Assembly (NCBI GenBank): GCA_943324395.2
Contig: CALPLL020000117.1
Span: 1-5,952, forward strand
Reading direction: 5' to 3'
Length of the DNA stretch: 5,952 nucleotides
From: Rhizobium sp. Q54
GTDB lineage: Bacteria; Bacteroidota; Bacteroidia; Flavobacteriales; Flavobacteriaceae
Positions 1 to 5,952 of this stretch are shown piece by piece. Both the position numbers and the translations under genes were made by a program. How positions within the stretch are numbered: the stretch's first letter is position 1; each line of letters opens with the position of its first letter. Below the pieces are notes generated by a model, which did not search any database, was not told where the DNA came from, and worked only from the letters and a program-made list of their open reading frames with translations.

Positions 1-666
1 GACCAAAATGGATTTAATGATGCTGGTTGGGAAATTTGGCCCGATAATTACTCAAGATTACTCTATCAAATTGAACCAGATGCTACTTCAATTCCATTAT
101 GGCGAGTGGGCGGACCGATTACGACTACCTCCTCTATTTATTCAAGATTTGCGAGAGGATTTGAACACGCCACGGGGAAAGATGCAATGTACTTTAAACT
201 TCATAAAGGTTTTTCACAAGATAATAAACCTAAAGTAATGACGGTAACTGTGGTTTGGTATGATGCCATTGAAGGTTCTAAATGGAAACTTGATTACGAT
301 GCAGGATCTAAAACCATGAAAACAGCAATGACTGTAACCGGAAAAGGGGACAAAAAATGGCATCATGAAGTGATAACTATTAACGATGCCGTTTTCAAAA
401 ATGCAGGAACAAAAGGTGCTGACTTTGTACTATTGAATGCAGATGATAAAGATGATATATTTAGCCTTGTAGAGGTTCATCGAGGAGAACAAAAACTTCC
501 TTTATTACGACCTCAAGAAGAGAATCGTGCTTTCAAGGGTAGTGCTAAAGGAACCAAATATAACAAAGATGAAAACGCCGTTGAGGGTGATAAAGAGAAG
601 AAAGGGAAAAGAGAAGATAAATCAGAAAAAAGGGAAAAGAGAAAAAAAGATAAAAGTAATAATTAG
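1..666 (+). CDS. C-terminal part of a glycoside-hydrolase-like protein (paralog of the next gene), 5' truncated by window edge
   Basis: The reading frame is open from the first base to a TAG at 664-666, giving 221 visible residues; the start lies upstream of the window. Visible residues 5-37 match residues 435-467 of the next gene almost without gaps, sharing N-D-x-G-x-E, N-Y-S-R and L-W-R-V-G (17 of 32 identical in the core by eye). The C-terminal beta-rich module follows at about residues 33-160. It carries R-[FY]-A-R-[GS]-F-E, a Y-D-A/Y-D-S strand, and an acidic D-D-x-D-D-[IV]-F end. The full protein is therefore probably an exported, roughly 600-residue hydrolase of the same family as the next gene. 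Residues 161-221 have no counterpart in that gene and end in a Lys/Glu/Arg-rich tail. The stop is 4 nt before the next start, so the two are co-transcribed. The catalytic module is out of view, so activity cannot be judged. Confidence 0.85.
   Translation, partial: DQNGFNDAGWEIWPDNYSRLLYQIEPDATSIPLWRVGGPITTTSSIYSRFARGFEHATGKDAMYFKLHKGFSQDNKPKVMTVTVVWYDAIEGSKWKLDYDAGSKTMKTAMTVTGKGDKKWHHEVITINDAVFKNAGTKGADFVLLNADDKDDIFSLVEVHRGEQKLPLLRPQEENRAFKGSAKGTKYNKDENAVEGDKEKKGKREDKSEKREKRKKDKSNN
481..663 (+). other. Extra 61-residue tail with Lys/Glu/Arg-rich low-complexity end, encoded by near-pure purine DNA
   Basis: After the shared C-terminal module ends (V-E-V-H, codons ending at 480), this gene continues for 61 residues where its neighbour stops after about seven. 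The last 30 or so residues are almost all Lys, Glu, Arg, Asp, Gly and Ser. The DNA below them has two uninterrupted purine runs, 592-617 and 624-650. No membrane segment, lipobox or obvious type IX secretion C-terminal domain is visible. It could be a charged anchor or binding extension, or slippage-prone low-complexity growth at the gene end; the sequence does not decide. Confidence 0.6.
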
Positions 667-670
667 TTTT

Positions 671-2440
671 ATGAAACTTAAAAGAACTAAAAAAGAGGTT
701 ATTCTATTATTATTTTTATTATGCCTTTCACAATTGATATTTTCACAAAAAAAGGGAAATGAAAAAAAAGATTTCGAGCGACCACAGTGGGCTGGATTCT
801 TTACAAATTGTAAGAGTGAAAAGATAGATACAGAAAGATTTCCTTTCATTAAAGGAGCTGCCGATAGAGTTAAGTGGGCGGATATAGAGACAAGCACAGA
901 GGTGTATGACTGGTCGAAAATGGATTATCAAATCCAAAATGCTGTAAAAGGGAAGTATTATTACTATTTAGTATTATGGACTGGTCCTCATTCTCCTGAA
1001 TGGATTTATGAACAAGGGGTTCCCAAAGTGGCTGTAAAAGGTGGTAAAGGAAAAGATTTTTTTCCATATTACCTCGATCAAAACTATATCAATTACTTCC
1101 ATCGTTTTATCGGCAAGCTGGCGGATCATATTGCTTCACTATCTGAAAAGGAGAGAAACGTATTTGCTTTTATCCAGCCGGCTTTTGGATCTACGGGTGA
1201 TAGACAACTTTACAAAGGCACACCCATTGATCAGAGATTTAAAATTAATGCTCAGCAATATTTAGAATTTTGCAGTAGAGCTACTAAACGTTTCTACGAA
1301 GCCTTCGATAAGCCAGAACTAAAACATATCCGATTCCTGTTTAATGTGGATAATGAAAGTAATCCTGAAGAATTAAAGGGTGCTAAGGCTGCAAAAGCAG
1401 GTGAATTACTTTATGCAAATTGGCTTCGCCAAAACTATTCGATTGAGCTCCGAAAACAGCAATTTACCATTGCAATTGGTTATCAAACTAATGGAGAAAT
1501 TGTCCAAGATAATGAACTACGCCCCTCTTTTTTCGGCTTGAATGGCAATAAACCAGAGTTTGTGCGTGGCGAGTTTTCCAAATTCGGGCAGAGCGAGATA
1601 TTCCTGGAAAATCCAATTTGGAATTATTATTGGACCGCTATTTCCACAGTGGATAGAGGGCTTGATCTTTGGGAGGTTGATTATAACACTGTAAAAACAG
1701 GTAAATACGATGAAGGCTTTGCTTTTGCCAGTCGCTATTCTTATTACAAACAACCGCAGAGCAGCCAATATGCCTTTATCGCACTTCGTGATGTACTCGA
1801 TAGTGCCGATACCGTTCGCTTTCCTGAGGAAAAATATGGAAAGGCTGCACAGAGCAACGCTGAGCGAGTTAATAAAATTGAAGCGGAATTCAATAAATAC
1901 GGAGCTAAAGTTGGTGATCTACATGCCGCTACTTCCCTATCTGGGTCCAATTATCTTTATGAAGCCAAGGCAATGAATGATGTAGGATTCGAGCTCATTG
2001 CCAGAAACTATAGCCGGTTTATTAAACAAATTGACGCGAATGATACTAGTGTCGGGTTATGGCGGGTTGGTCCCACAAATCAGCCTTTTGGTCGATATGC
2101 TCGGTCATTTGAAAATACAAGTGGGCGAAACAGGATGAGTTTTGATCTTGACGACAATTTTCTTTCCACAAAGAGGTCAATTACTTTAAAAATCATCTAT
2201 CTGGATAAGGGTATTGACAAATTCTCTGTTCATTATGATTCCACATCTAATCCAGATAAAATAGCAACTACTATAATCAAAACCAATAGTTGTAAATGGG
2301 TAAGCAAAAGCATCACCATCTTGGATGGTGCGTTTACAAATAAAGGCCCCCGTAATAGCGATTTCTCCTTGGTGAATGAGGATAATGAGGATGATGTTTT
2401 TCATATGATTGAAATTATGAAGAACACCCCGAAAAATTAA
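671..2440 (+). CDS. Exported glycoside-hydrolase-like protein, probable clan GH-A (GH42-like) barrel plus C-terminal beta-sandwich
   Basis: This is a 589-residue protein. I chose the ATG at 671 because it begins a textbook signal peptide: K/R-rich start, hydrophobic residues 10-24, and likely cleavage after Ser25 leaving Gln26. The frame is open further upstream, but that stretch is only the purine-rich end of the previous gene read in another frame. Residues about 36-400 look like a TIM-barrel hydrolase: V-K-W-A-D-I-E with Y-D-W-S (strand and helix 1 region), G-P-H-S-P-E-W-I-Y, then Q169-x3-G173-S-T-G-D177-x3-Y-K-G, F-N225, and Glu301 lying 33 residues before Trp334. Glu301 is conserved in the third paralog and is the best nucleophile candidate. 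A helical linker leads to a beta-rich module from about 463 to 585, ending E-D-D-V-F-H-M-I-E-I. It should act in the periplasm or outside the cell on a glycan; family membership and substrate are inferred, with beta-galactoside cleavage only a guess. It sits 4 nt after the upstream paralog. Confidence 0.88.
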   Translation: MKLKRTKKEVILLLFLLCLSQLIFSQKKGNEKKDFERPQWAGFFTNCKSEKIDTERFPFIKGAADRVKWADIETSTEVYDWSKMDYQIQNAVKGKYYYYLVLWTGPHSPEWIYEQGVPKVAVKGGKGKDFFPYYLDQNYINYFHRFIGKLADHIASLSEKERNVFAFIQPAFGSTGDRQLYKGTPIDQRFKINAQQYLEFCSRATKRFYEAFDKPELKHIRFLFNVDNESNPEELKGAKAAKAGELLYANWLRQNYSIELRKQQFTIAIGYQTNGEIVQDNELRPSFFGLNGNKPEFVRGEFSKFGQSEIFLENPIWNYYWTAISTVDRGLDLWEVDYNTVKTGKYDEGFAFASRYSYYKQPQSSQYAFIALRDVLDSADTVRFPEEKYGKAAQSNAERVNKIEAEFNKYGAKVGDLHAATSLSGSNYLYEAKAMNDVGFELIARNYSRFIKQIDANDTSVGLWRVGPTNQPFGRYARSFENTSGRNRMSFDLDDNFLSTKRSITLKIIYLDKGIDKFSVHYDSTSNPDKIATTIIKTNSCKWVSKSITILDGAFTNKGPRNSDFSLVNEDNEDDVFHMIEIMKNTPKN

Positions 2441-2575
2441 TTTTCTAAGATGTTATGTCCGGAAATAATGTTACAAAAAGACCTATTGCATTTTTATTTT
2501 TCAAGTTTAAATTAGTGTAGCCTAAATCTTTAAAGGGGATAATCAAAAATCCTACTTTAACGATACAATAATTAT

Positions 2576-2618
2576 AAAAGAGGCTATTTCTATTTTAAAT
2601 CGATCCGTCTCTTTTTTT
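2576..2618 (+). terminator. Probable intrinsic terminator, possibly bidirectional
   Basis: AAAAGAGGC (2576-2584) pairs with GTCTCTTTT (2607-2615), nine pairs including one G-U, around a 22-nt loop, and a T-run follows through 2618. The A-run on the left arm would serve as a T-run on the other strand. It lies 136 nt after the stop of the second gene, rather far, and the large loop and few G-C pairs make it only moderately convincing. Confidence 0.42.
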
Positions 2619-2634
2619 ATTGATAAAAATCAAT
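2619..2634. promoter_or_regulatory. FNR-box-like palindrome (TTGAT-N4-ATCAA)
   Basis: ATTGAT and ATCAAT form a perfect 6-bp dyad around AAAA. The inner 14 bases, TTGATAAAAATCAA at 2620-2633, match the classical FNR consensus TTGATNNNNATCAA at every defined position. CRP/FNR-family regulators are common in Bacteroidota, but no regulator gene is in the window. The site is about 310 nt before the GH36-like start and some 150 nt above the candidate promoter, farther than usual for a direct activator site. It may be a fortuitous AT-rich dyad. Confidence 0.3.
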
Positions 2635-2635
2635 T

Positions 2636-2655
2636 TAAATAGTTAAAACTATTTA
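2636..2655. repeat. Perfect inverted repeat, 8-bp arms
   Basis: TAAATAGT (2636-2643) and ACTATTTA (2648-2655) are perfect complements around TAAA. The dyad begins two bases after the FNR-like palindrome. Another ACTATT begins exactly 10 bp after the one in the right arm (2648 and 2658), which would put both on the same helix face. It may be an operator or a weak RNA hairpin. Confidence 0.4.
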
Positions 2656-2712
2656 TAACTATTACATTTTCAAATTAACCAAATATTAGTTTTAATTGTT
2701 AACTTAAGTAGC

Positions 2713-2727
2713 TCATTTAGTAAATGA
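2713..2727. repeat. Perfect 15-bp palindrome, 7-bp arms with one central base
   Basis: TCATTTA, a central G at 2720, and TAAATGA make a perfect dyad. With a single-base centre it cannot form an RNA hairpin of that length, so if it works at all it would be as DNA bound by a dimeric protein. It lies about 40 nt above the candidate promoter, a plausible place for a regulator. Confidence 0.35.
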
Positions 2728-2754
2728 AACAAATCCATACTAAAAATGAGACTA

Positions 2755-2791
2755 TTTGCCACTATCTAAAATTAAGTATATAGTAAATTTG
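2755..2791 (+). promoter_or_regulatory. Candidate Bacteroidota-type promoter for the GH36-like gene
   Basis: TAAATTTG at 2784-2791 fits the Bacteroidota -7 consensus TAnnTTTG exactly. A TTTG at 2755-2758 could serve as the -33 element, but the 25-nt spacing is slightly longer than usual. A second, poorer pair is TTTG 2788-2791 with AAAATTTG 2814-2821. Transcription from the first would leave a 5' leader of about 145 nt. Such motifs arise easily in AT-rich DNA, so this is tentative. Confidence 0.27.
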
Positions 2792-2943
2792 CTTACACGA
2801 TTAAATTAAGATAAAAATTTGAGTTTAATAATAATTACAAAATAAGTATGGTAATTAAAATCGAGTCTTAATTTGTAAAATGAATCAAAATTGTTTATTC
2901 ACAAAATTTTTCAAAAGCAAATAATAAATTAATTGTAATAAAT

Positions 2944-4794
2944 ATGAAAAAGAAAAAAATAAAAATAGTTACTACAATTTCAATTGTATTATTAAACTTT
3001 TTTATGTCTTTTGCCCAAACAACGCAGCAATGGAAAGAGATTAGAGTTGATGTTAATGCTAATGGAACAGTATCGACTACTAAAAACTTTAAAAAAATTG
3101 AGAATGACTTTCTACAGTTAACAATATCGATATCAAATAATGGCAATAAACCAATTAAAATAGAAAAAATTACTGTTAGCATTCCGATTGAAGCCCAGTT
3201 GACTGACAACTTGGATGTGGTTTTTGGGGGAAGTTGCATGGGGCGTACACCTTTACTTAAACAGAAGTTAGGAAGCCAAACCAATCGTAGTTCAAGTAAC
3301 ATGTATGAGATGATAAGATTATCAGACGGTCAATATTTATTTGCTGGCTCCACTTCTTGGAGAATATTTATGCCGAATTTCACATTAAATCAAGGTGCTT
3401 TCGAAATATGGTCTGATGGAGAAGGTAAACAATTAAAACCAGGCCAAACAATACAATACGAACAAATCGTTCTTAGAAGTTCCAAAAATTGGCTTGAATT
3501 ACTTGATCAATTTGGATCAGCGATAGCTATCGAAAATAATATTACTAAGCTTAAACCAGCCGATTTTAGAGGTTGGGCAACTTGGGATTATTATGGTAGA
3601 GTTTTTACCCAAAAAGATATATATGGTAACATGGACCAATTGAATCTTTTGGCTCCAAAGGCAAATATGATACAAATTGATGGAGGATGGTGGGCTGAAC
3701 GAGGAGATTATAAAACTTTAAACTCAGGTCTTTTACCAGGCGGAGTCAAGGAGATTGTTAGCCGAATTGTGTCAGAAGGAAAAACTCCAGGAATACATTT
3801 TGATGGGTTTAGAGGTGATGAAGCATCTGAAATTTATAAAACTCATCCTGAGTACTTTCTTCATGATCAGGATGGTAAGTTAGTTGTTGAAGAGAATGAA
3901 AAATCAGACAAAGTTATGCATTATATTTACTTTGATTATTCCCATCCAGGAGCAAGAGCACATATAGCAGATTGTATAAAAAACATGAAGGATAATTGGG
4001 GAATTCGTTATTTCAAGGTCGATTTTATGCGTTATGGTCTCGAGAATGATATCAAACTTAAAAATAAACATGTTAAGAGTTTTAAAGCCTACGATCCAAC
4101 AATTACTGGTGTAGAACGTTTTCGTTTGGGAATGAAAACCATGCGGGAAGCCATGGGTAATGATGTCTATTTCTTAGGCTGTTCCGCTGTTTTTGGTCCA
4201 ACTATTGGGTTTGTCGATGGCATGCGAACCGGTGGAGACATCAATCCTATATACCAAGCTTTTCCAGAGCGTTGTTTGGGTAATTTAAGTAACTTTTACC
4301 TGAGTGGTAAGGTATTTAATGGCGATGCCGATTACTTAGTTTTTAGAGAATCCATAGACGAAGACTCAACTGTGTCCAAAGAAGATGTAAAACACGGACA
4401 TAGTATGACAATGAATGAAGCTCAAATGTGGGCTGATTTTAATAAACTATACGGAACTGCCCGATTACAAAGTGATAATTTGATGATACTTCGTCCTGAA
4501 CGTAAAGCATTAGTGAAGGAAGTTTTTGATTTTCCAACAATGCAAGAAACAGTGCCATTAGATTTTTGGAAGCATGGTACTAACAAGCAGGATGGTTTCG
4601 AGTTAATAATTGCACGAAAGGATAAAGACATATACCTTGGAGTTTTCAATTGGGGTGATAAACCTAAAGAATATGAATTGAAAGCTTTAGAAAAAACAAG
4701 TCCTGTTCTTTTGGAAGGCCGTCATTCTAAAATCATAAAATACGAAGGGAATAAATCATTTTATGAATTGTGCGAGAATATGAAATCATTATAA
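2944..4794 (+). CDS. Exported clan GH-D glycosidase, GH36-like (probable alpha-galactosidase)
   Basis: This is a 616-residue protein with a K-rich signal peptide, hydrophobic core at 8-23, and likely cleavage after Ala24, leaving Gln25. Residues about 26-180 form the beta-sandwich usual at the N-terminus of GH36 enzymes. The barrel begins near G210-W-A-T-W-D-Y-Y, the counterpart of the family's G-W-N-S-W. It continues with I-Q-I-D246-G-G-W-W, a strand with H285-F-D287, and F-K-V-D360-F, where Asp360 is the expected nucleophile. C413 follows, then M-R428-T-G-G-D432-I, where Asp432 is the expected acid/base. A small C-terminal beta domain, about 535-616, has the F-N-W-G-D strand typical of clan GH-D. 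Both catalytic Asp residues are present, so it should be an active retaining alpha-glycosidase in the periplasm or outside. Alpha-galactosidase is the best guess; alpha-N-acetylgalactosaminidase or another alpha-linked sugar is possible, since the substrate-loop residues differ from well-known members. It stands between paralogs of one hydrolase family, suggesting joint action on one glycan. Confidence 0.85.
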   Translation: MKKKKIKIVTTISIVLLNFFMSFAQTTQQWKEIRVDVNANGTVSTTKNFKKIENDFLQLTISISNNGNKPIKIEKITVSIPIEAQLTDNLDVVFGGSCMGRTPLLKQKLGSQTNRSSSNMYEMIRLSDGQYLFAGSTSWRIFMPNFTLNQGAFEIWSDGEGKQLKPGQTIQYEQIVLRSSKNWLELLDQFGSAIAIENNITKLKPADFRGWATWDYYGRVFTQKDIYGNMDQLNLLAPKANMIQIDGGWWAERGDYKTLNSGLLPGGVKEIVSRIVSEGKTPGIHFDGFRGDEASEIYKTHPEYFLHDQDGKLVVEENEKSDKVMHYIYFDYSHPGARAHIADCIKNMKDNWGIRYFKVDFMRYGLENDIKLKNKHVKSFKAYDPTITGVERFRLGMKTMREAMGNDVYFLGCSAVFGPTIGFVDGMRTGGDINPIYQAFPERCLGNLSNFYLSGKVFNGDADYLVFRESIDEDSTVSKEDVKHGHSMTMNEAQMWADFNKLYGTARLQSDNLMILRPERKALVKEVFDFPTMQETVPLDFWKHGTNKQDGFELIIARKDKDIYLGVFNWGDKPKEYELKALEKTSPVLLEGRHSKIIKYEGNKSFYELCENMKSL

Positions 4795-4866
4795 AAAAAT
4801 CTTTTGTATTAAAAAAGTTGAAGTGACTTTATCGTCATAAAAGAGGTTGAAAAAATTTAATTCTAA
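4795..4866 (+). other. 72-nt gap between the GH36-like gene and the third paralog
   Basis: The gap is short and AT-rich. Two very weak dyads can be drawn: CTTTT (4801-4805) with AAAAG (4813-4817), and TTTAT-CGTC-ATAAA around 4828-4843. Neither looks like a strong terminator and no clear TAnnTTTG element is present. The two genes are therefore probably read together. The next start is preceded by an A/T-rich stretch without a clear Shine-Dalgarno, as usual in Bacteroidota. Confidence 0.45.
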
Positions 4867-5952
4867 ATGAAAAAACAAGTTAAAAACTATTCAATTAAAA
4901 CAATTATATTTATATTATGGACAGTATCTGTTCATGCTCAAAGTATTATTTTACCAGTTAATTCCTATGGCGTTTGGGACAGATCAAATGCTTATGACAT
5001 TTCAGTTAATGCTGATTACAACTATTTGAAAGGAATAAGCGCCGATGTAAACTGGGAAGATGTACAATCAATTAACTCCGTTCAATACAATTGGTCTGAA
5101 ATTCAAACCATATTACAAAGAGCCAACAATAATAATCAGATGGTAAACATAAGCGTAGGAGTTGGACCAGATTCCCCAGCATGGCTTTATGCAAATGGTG
5201 TACCTAGAGTAATTACTAATGATACACAACATCCAAATTGGACACAATATCCATATTATTTAGATACTGACTATAAAACGTATTATTTCAATATGATAAG
5301 CAATTTTGGTAATTTCTTACGATCACTACCAGCAAATCTTTTTAATCGAATTGCATATATTCAAGTAAAAACTGGATGCACAGGTGATGAAGTGGCCTAT
5401 AAGGGAACTCCCCTTAACTCCTCTTACACTATCTCCGACAATCAATGGCGTGCATTTCGCCTAGAAGTATTCGAGAAATTTAGATTAGCATTTAATACTG
5501 GGAATACTAGTACGCAAATTGGGCTTCTATTTAATAATATTGATCCTGTTGACGAACCTTTAGAATGGCAATGGGTATTAAATAACGTTACTTATGGTTT
5601 CGGAACAAAAGGCGGAGCTTATGCAAGGGGACATCATCTTTCAGACGAATTAGATTTCAAAACTACTTGGACCCCTTATCTAATTAATCCTCAAGGATTA
5701 CAATTGTTTTCTGCTGCAGAAATGGATCAAACTTGGACAAAGCCATACTACCAAATTAATGTCCCTTTAGGTTTTTATTGGGGTGCATTGAGCGGGCTTA
5801 ATACCGGTCTTTCTGTTTGGTTGGTAACCCAAAGTGCTTTGCAAGAAGCACAATCAAGACCAGAATTACATGATGTTTTTAAGATGTTTAATAAATATTC
5901 TAAACAAGTAAATCCAAGAACTGCTGATGCTGCATATTCTATTTTCCATGAA
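4867..5952 (+). CDS. N-terminal part of a third glycoside-hydrolase-like paralog, 3' truncated by window edge
   Basis: The ATG at 4867 opens a frame of 362 codons that has no stop before the window ends. The signal peptide has a hydrophobic core at about 12-22 and likely cleavage after Ala24, leaving Gln25. The rest follows the gene at 671-2440 along its barrel: V-N-W-E-D-V with Y-N-W-S, G-P-D-S-P-A-W-L-Y-A-N-G-V-P, P-Y-Y-L-D, Q166-x3-G170-C-T-G-D174-E-x2-Y-K-G-T-P, L-F-N223, and Glu285 exactly 33 residues before Trp318, with Y-W and G-L-x-x-W between and after. This shared Glu is the best nucleophile candidate. The C-terminal module is outside the window. The protein is well diverged from its neighbour, so it may cut a different linkage or work at another chain position. 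It follows the GH36-like gene by 72 nt and is probably in the same transcript. Confidence 0.86.
   Translation, partial: MKKQVKNYSIKTIIFILWTVSVHAQSIILPVNSYGVWDRSNAYDISVNADYNYLKGISADVNWEDVQSINSVQYNWSEIQTILQRANNNNQMVNISVGVGPDSPAWLYANGVPRVITNDTQHPNWTQYPYYLDTDYKTYYFNMISNFGNFLRSLPANLFNRIAYIQVKTGCTGDEVAYKGTPLNSSYTISDNQWRAFRLEVFEKFRLAFNTGNTSTQIGLLFNNIDPVDEPLEWQWVLNNVTYGFGTKGGAYARGHHLSDELDFKTTWTPYLINPQGLQLFSAAEMDQTWTKPYYQINVPLGFYWGALSGLNTGLSVWLVTQSALQEAQSRPELHDVFKMFNKYSKQVNPRTADAAYSIFHE

Larger units (their letters stand above)
2441..2943. other. 503-nt AT-rich intergenic spacer with no gene
   Basis: No plausible coding region is seen on either strand: stops are dense in all frames and there is no start with a credible protein. 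The spacer separates the first two genes from the GH36-like gene. It holds, in order, a probable hairpin terminator (2576-2618), two back-to-back perfect dyads (2619-2634 and 2636-2655), a third dyad (2713-2727), a possible promoter (2755-2791) and a weak bulged hairpin near the start codon (2872-2905, TGAAT/ATTCA core with an 11-nt loop). Its length and content suggest that transcription ends after the second gene and starts again before the third. Confidence 0.7.

Noticed and set aside
8..238. Short plus-strand frame of 76 codons at the left edge
   Set aside because: It is an out-of-frame shadow of the truncated first gene, whose frame shows strong similarity to the second gene over the same bases.
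527..670. In-frame extension of the 671-2440 gene upstream to an ATG at 527
   Set aside because: It would overlap the previous gene by 140 nt and bury the clear signal peptide inside the protein. The extra stretch is just the purine-rich tail of the previous gene read in another frame, where stops are rare.
684..730. Lipoprotein signal using Cys18 of the second gene
   Set aside because: The residues before Cys18 are Phe-Leu-Leu, not a lipobox with a small residue at -1, and no Bacteroidota-type surface-export acidic motif follows. Cleavage after Ser25 fits better.
622..897. Minus-strand open frame rich in Phe and Leu
   Set aside because: It is the complement of the Lys-rich tail and the following signal peptide; the Phe/Leu richness follows from purine-rich coding on the other strand.
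2441..2943. Riboswitch, small RNA or mobile-element remnant in the long spacer
   Set aside because: I saw no recognisable conserved RNA core, no G/C-rich long stem, no target-site duplication or terminal repeats, and no transposase remains.
2895..3302. Minus-strand open frame of 135 codons with hydrophobic stretches
   Set aside because: It lies opposite the start and beta-sandwich of the GH36-like gene. Its hydrophobic runs are the complement of the A-rich signal-peptide codons, and no promoter or family resemblance is seen.

Overview
The window reads as a carbohydrate-degradation (polysaccharide-utilization-type) segment from a Bacteroidota bacterium, most likely a marine or algal-associated flavobacterium. 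Three things point there. The DNA is AT-rich with very AT-rich spacers. The starts are A-rich and lack a clear Shine-Dalgarno. The three visible signal peptides would each leave a mature protein starting with Gln, a known Bacteroidota trait. The habitat is inferred from the type of protein, not shown directly.

Layout, all on the + strand: (1) positions 1-666, the C-terminal end of a secreted glycoside-hydrolase-like protein, cut by the window edge, with an odd Lys/Glu/Arg-rich tail; (2) 671-2440, a complete paralog of it, 4 nt downstream and so surely in the same operon; (3) 2441-2943, a 503-nt AT-rich spacer with a probable terminator, a cluster of perfect inverted repeats (one matching the FNR-box consensus) and a possible Bacteroidota-type promoter; (4) 2944-4794, a complete clan GH-D (GH36-like) exported alpha-glycosidase, probably an alpha-galactosidase; (5) 4867-5952, the N-terminal part of a third paralog of genes 1 and 2, running off the right edge.

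The main point of interest is that three copies of one poorly described family (catalytic module with Q-x3-G-x-T-G-D-x3-Y-K-G, then a conserved Glu 33 residues before a Gly-Leu-x-x-Trp) surround a GH36-like enzyme. The N-terminal module looks like a clan GH-A, GH42-like barrel, but that assignment is by eye. The likely picture is periplasmic or surface breakdown of a galactose-containing polysaccharide, with beta-acting paralogs and an alpha-acting GH-D enzyme. The substrate cannot be read from the sequence. No SusC/SusD pair, sulfatase, regulator, RNA gene, mobile element or CRISPR array is visible here.
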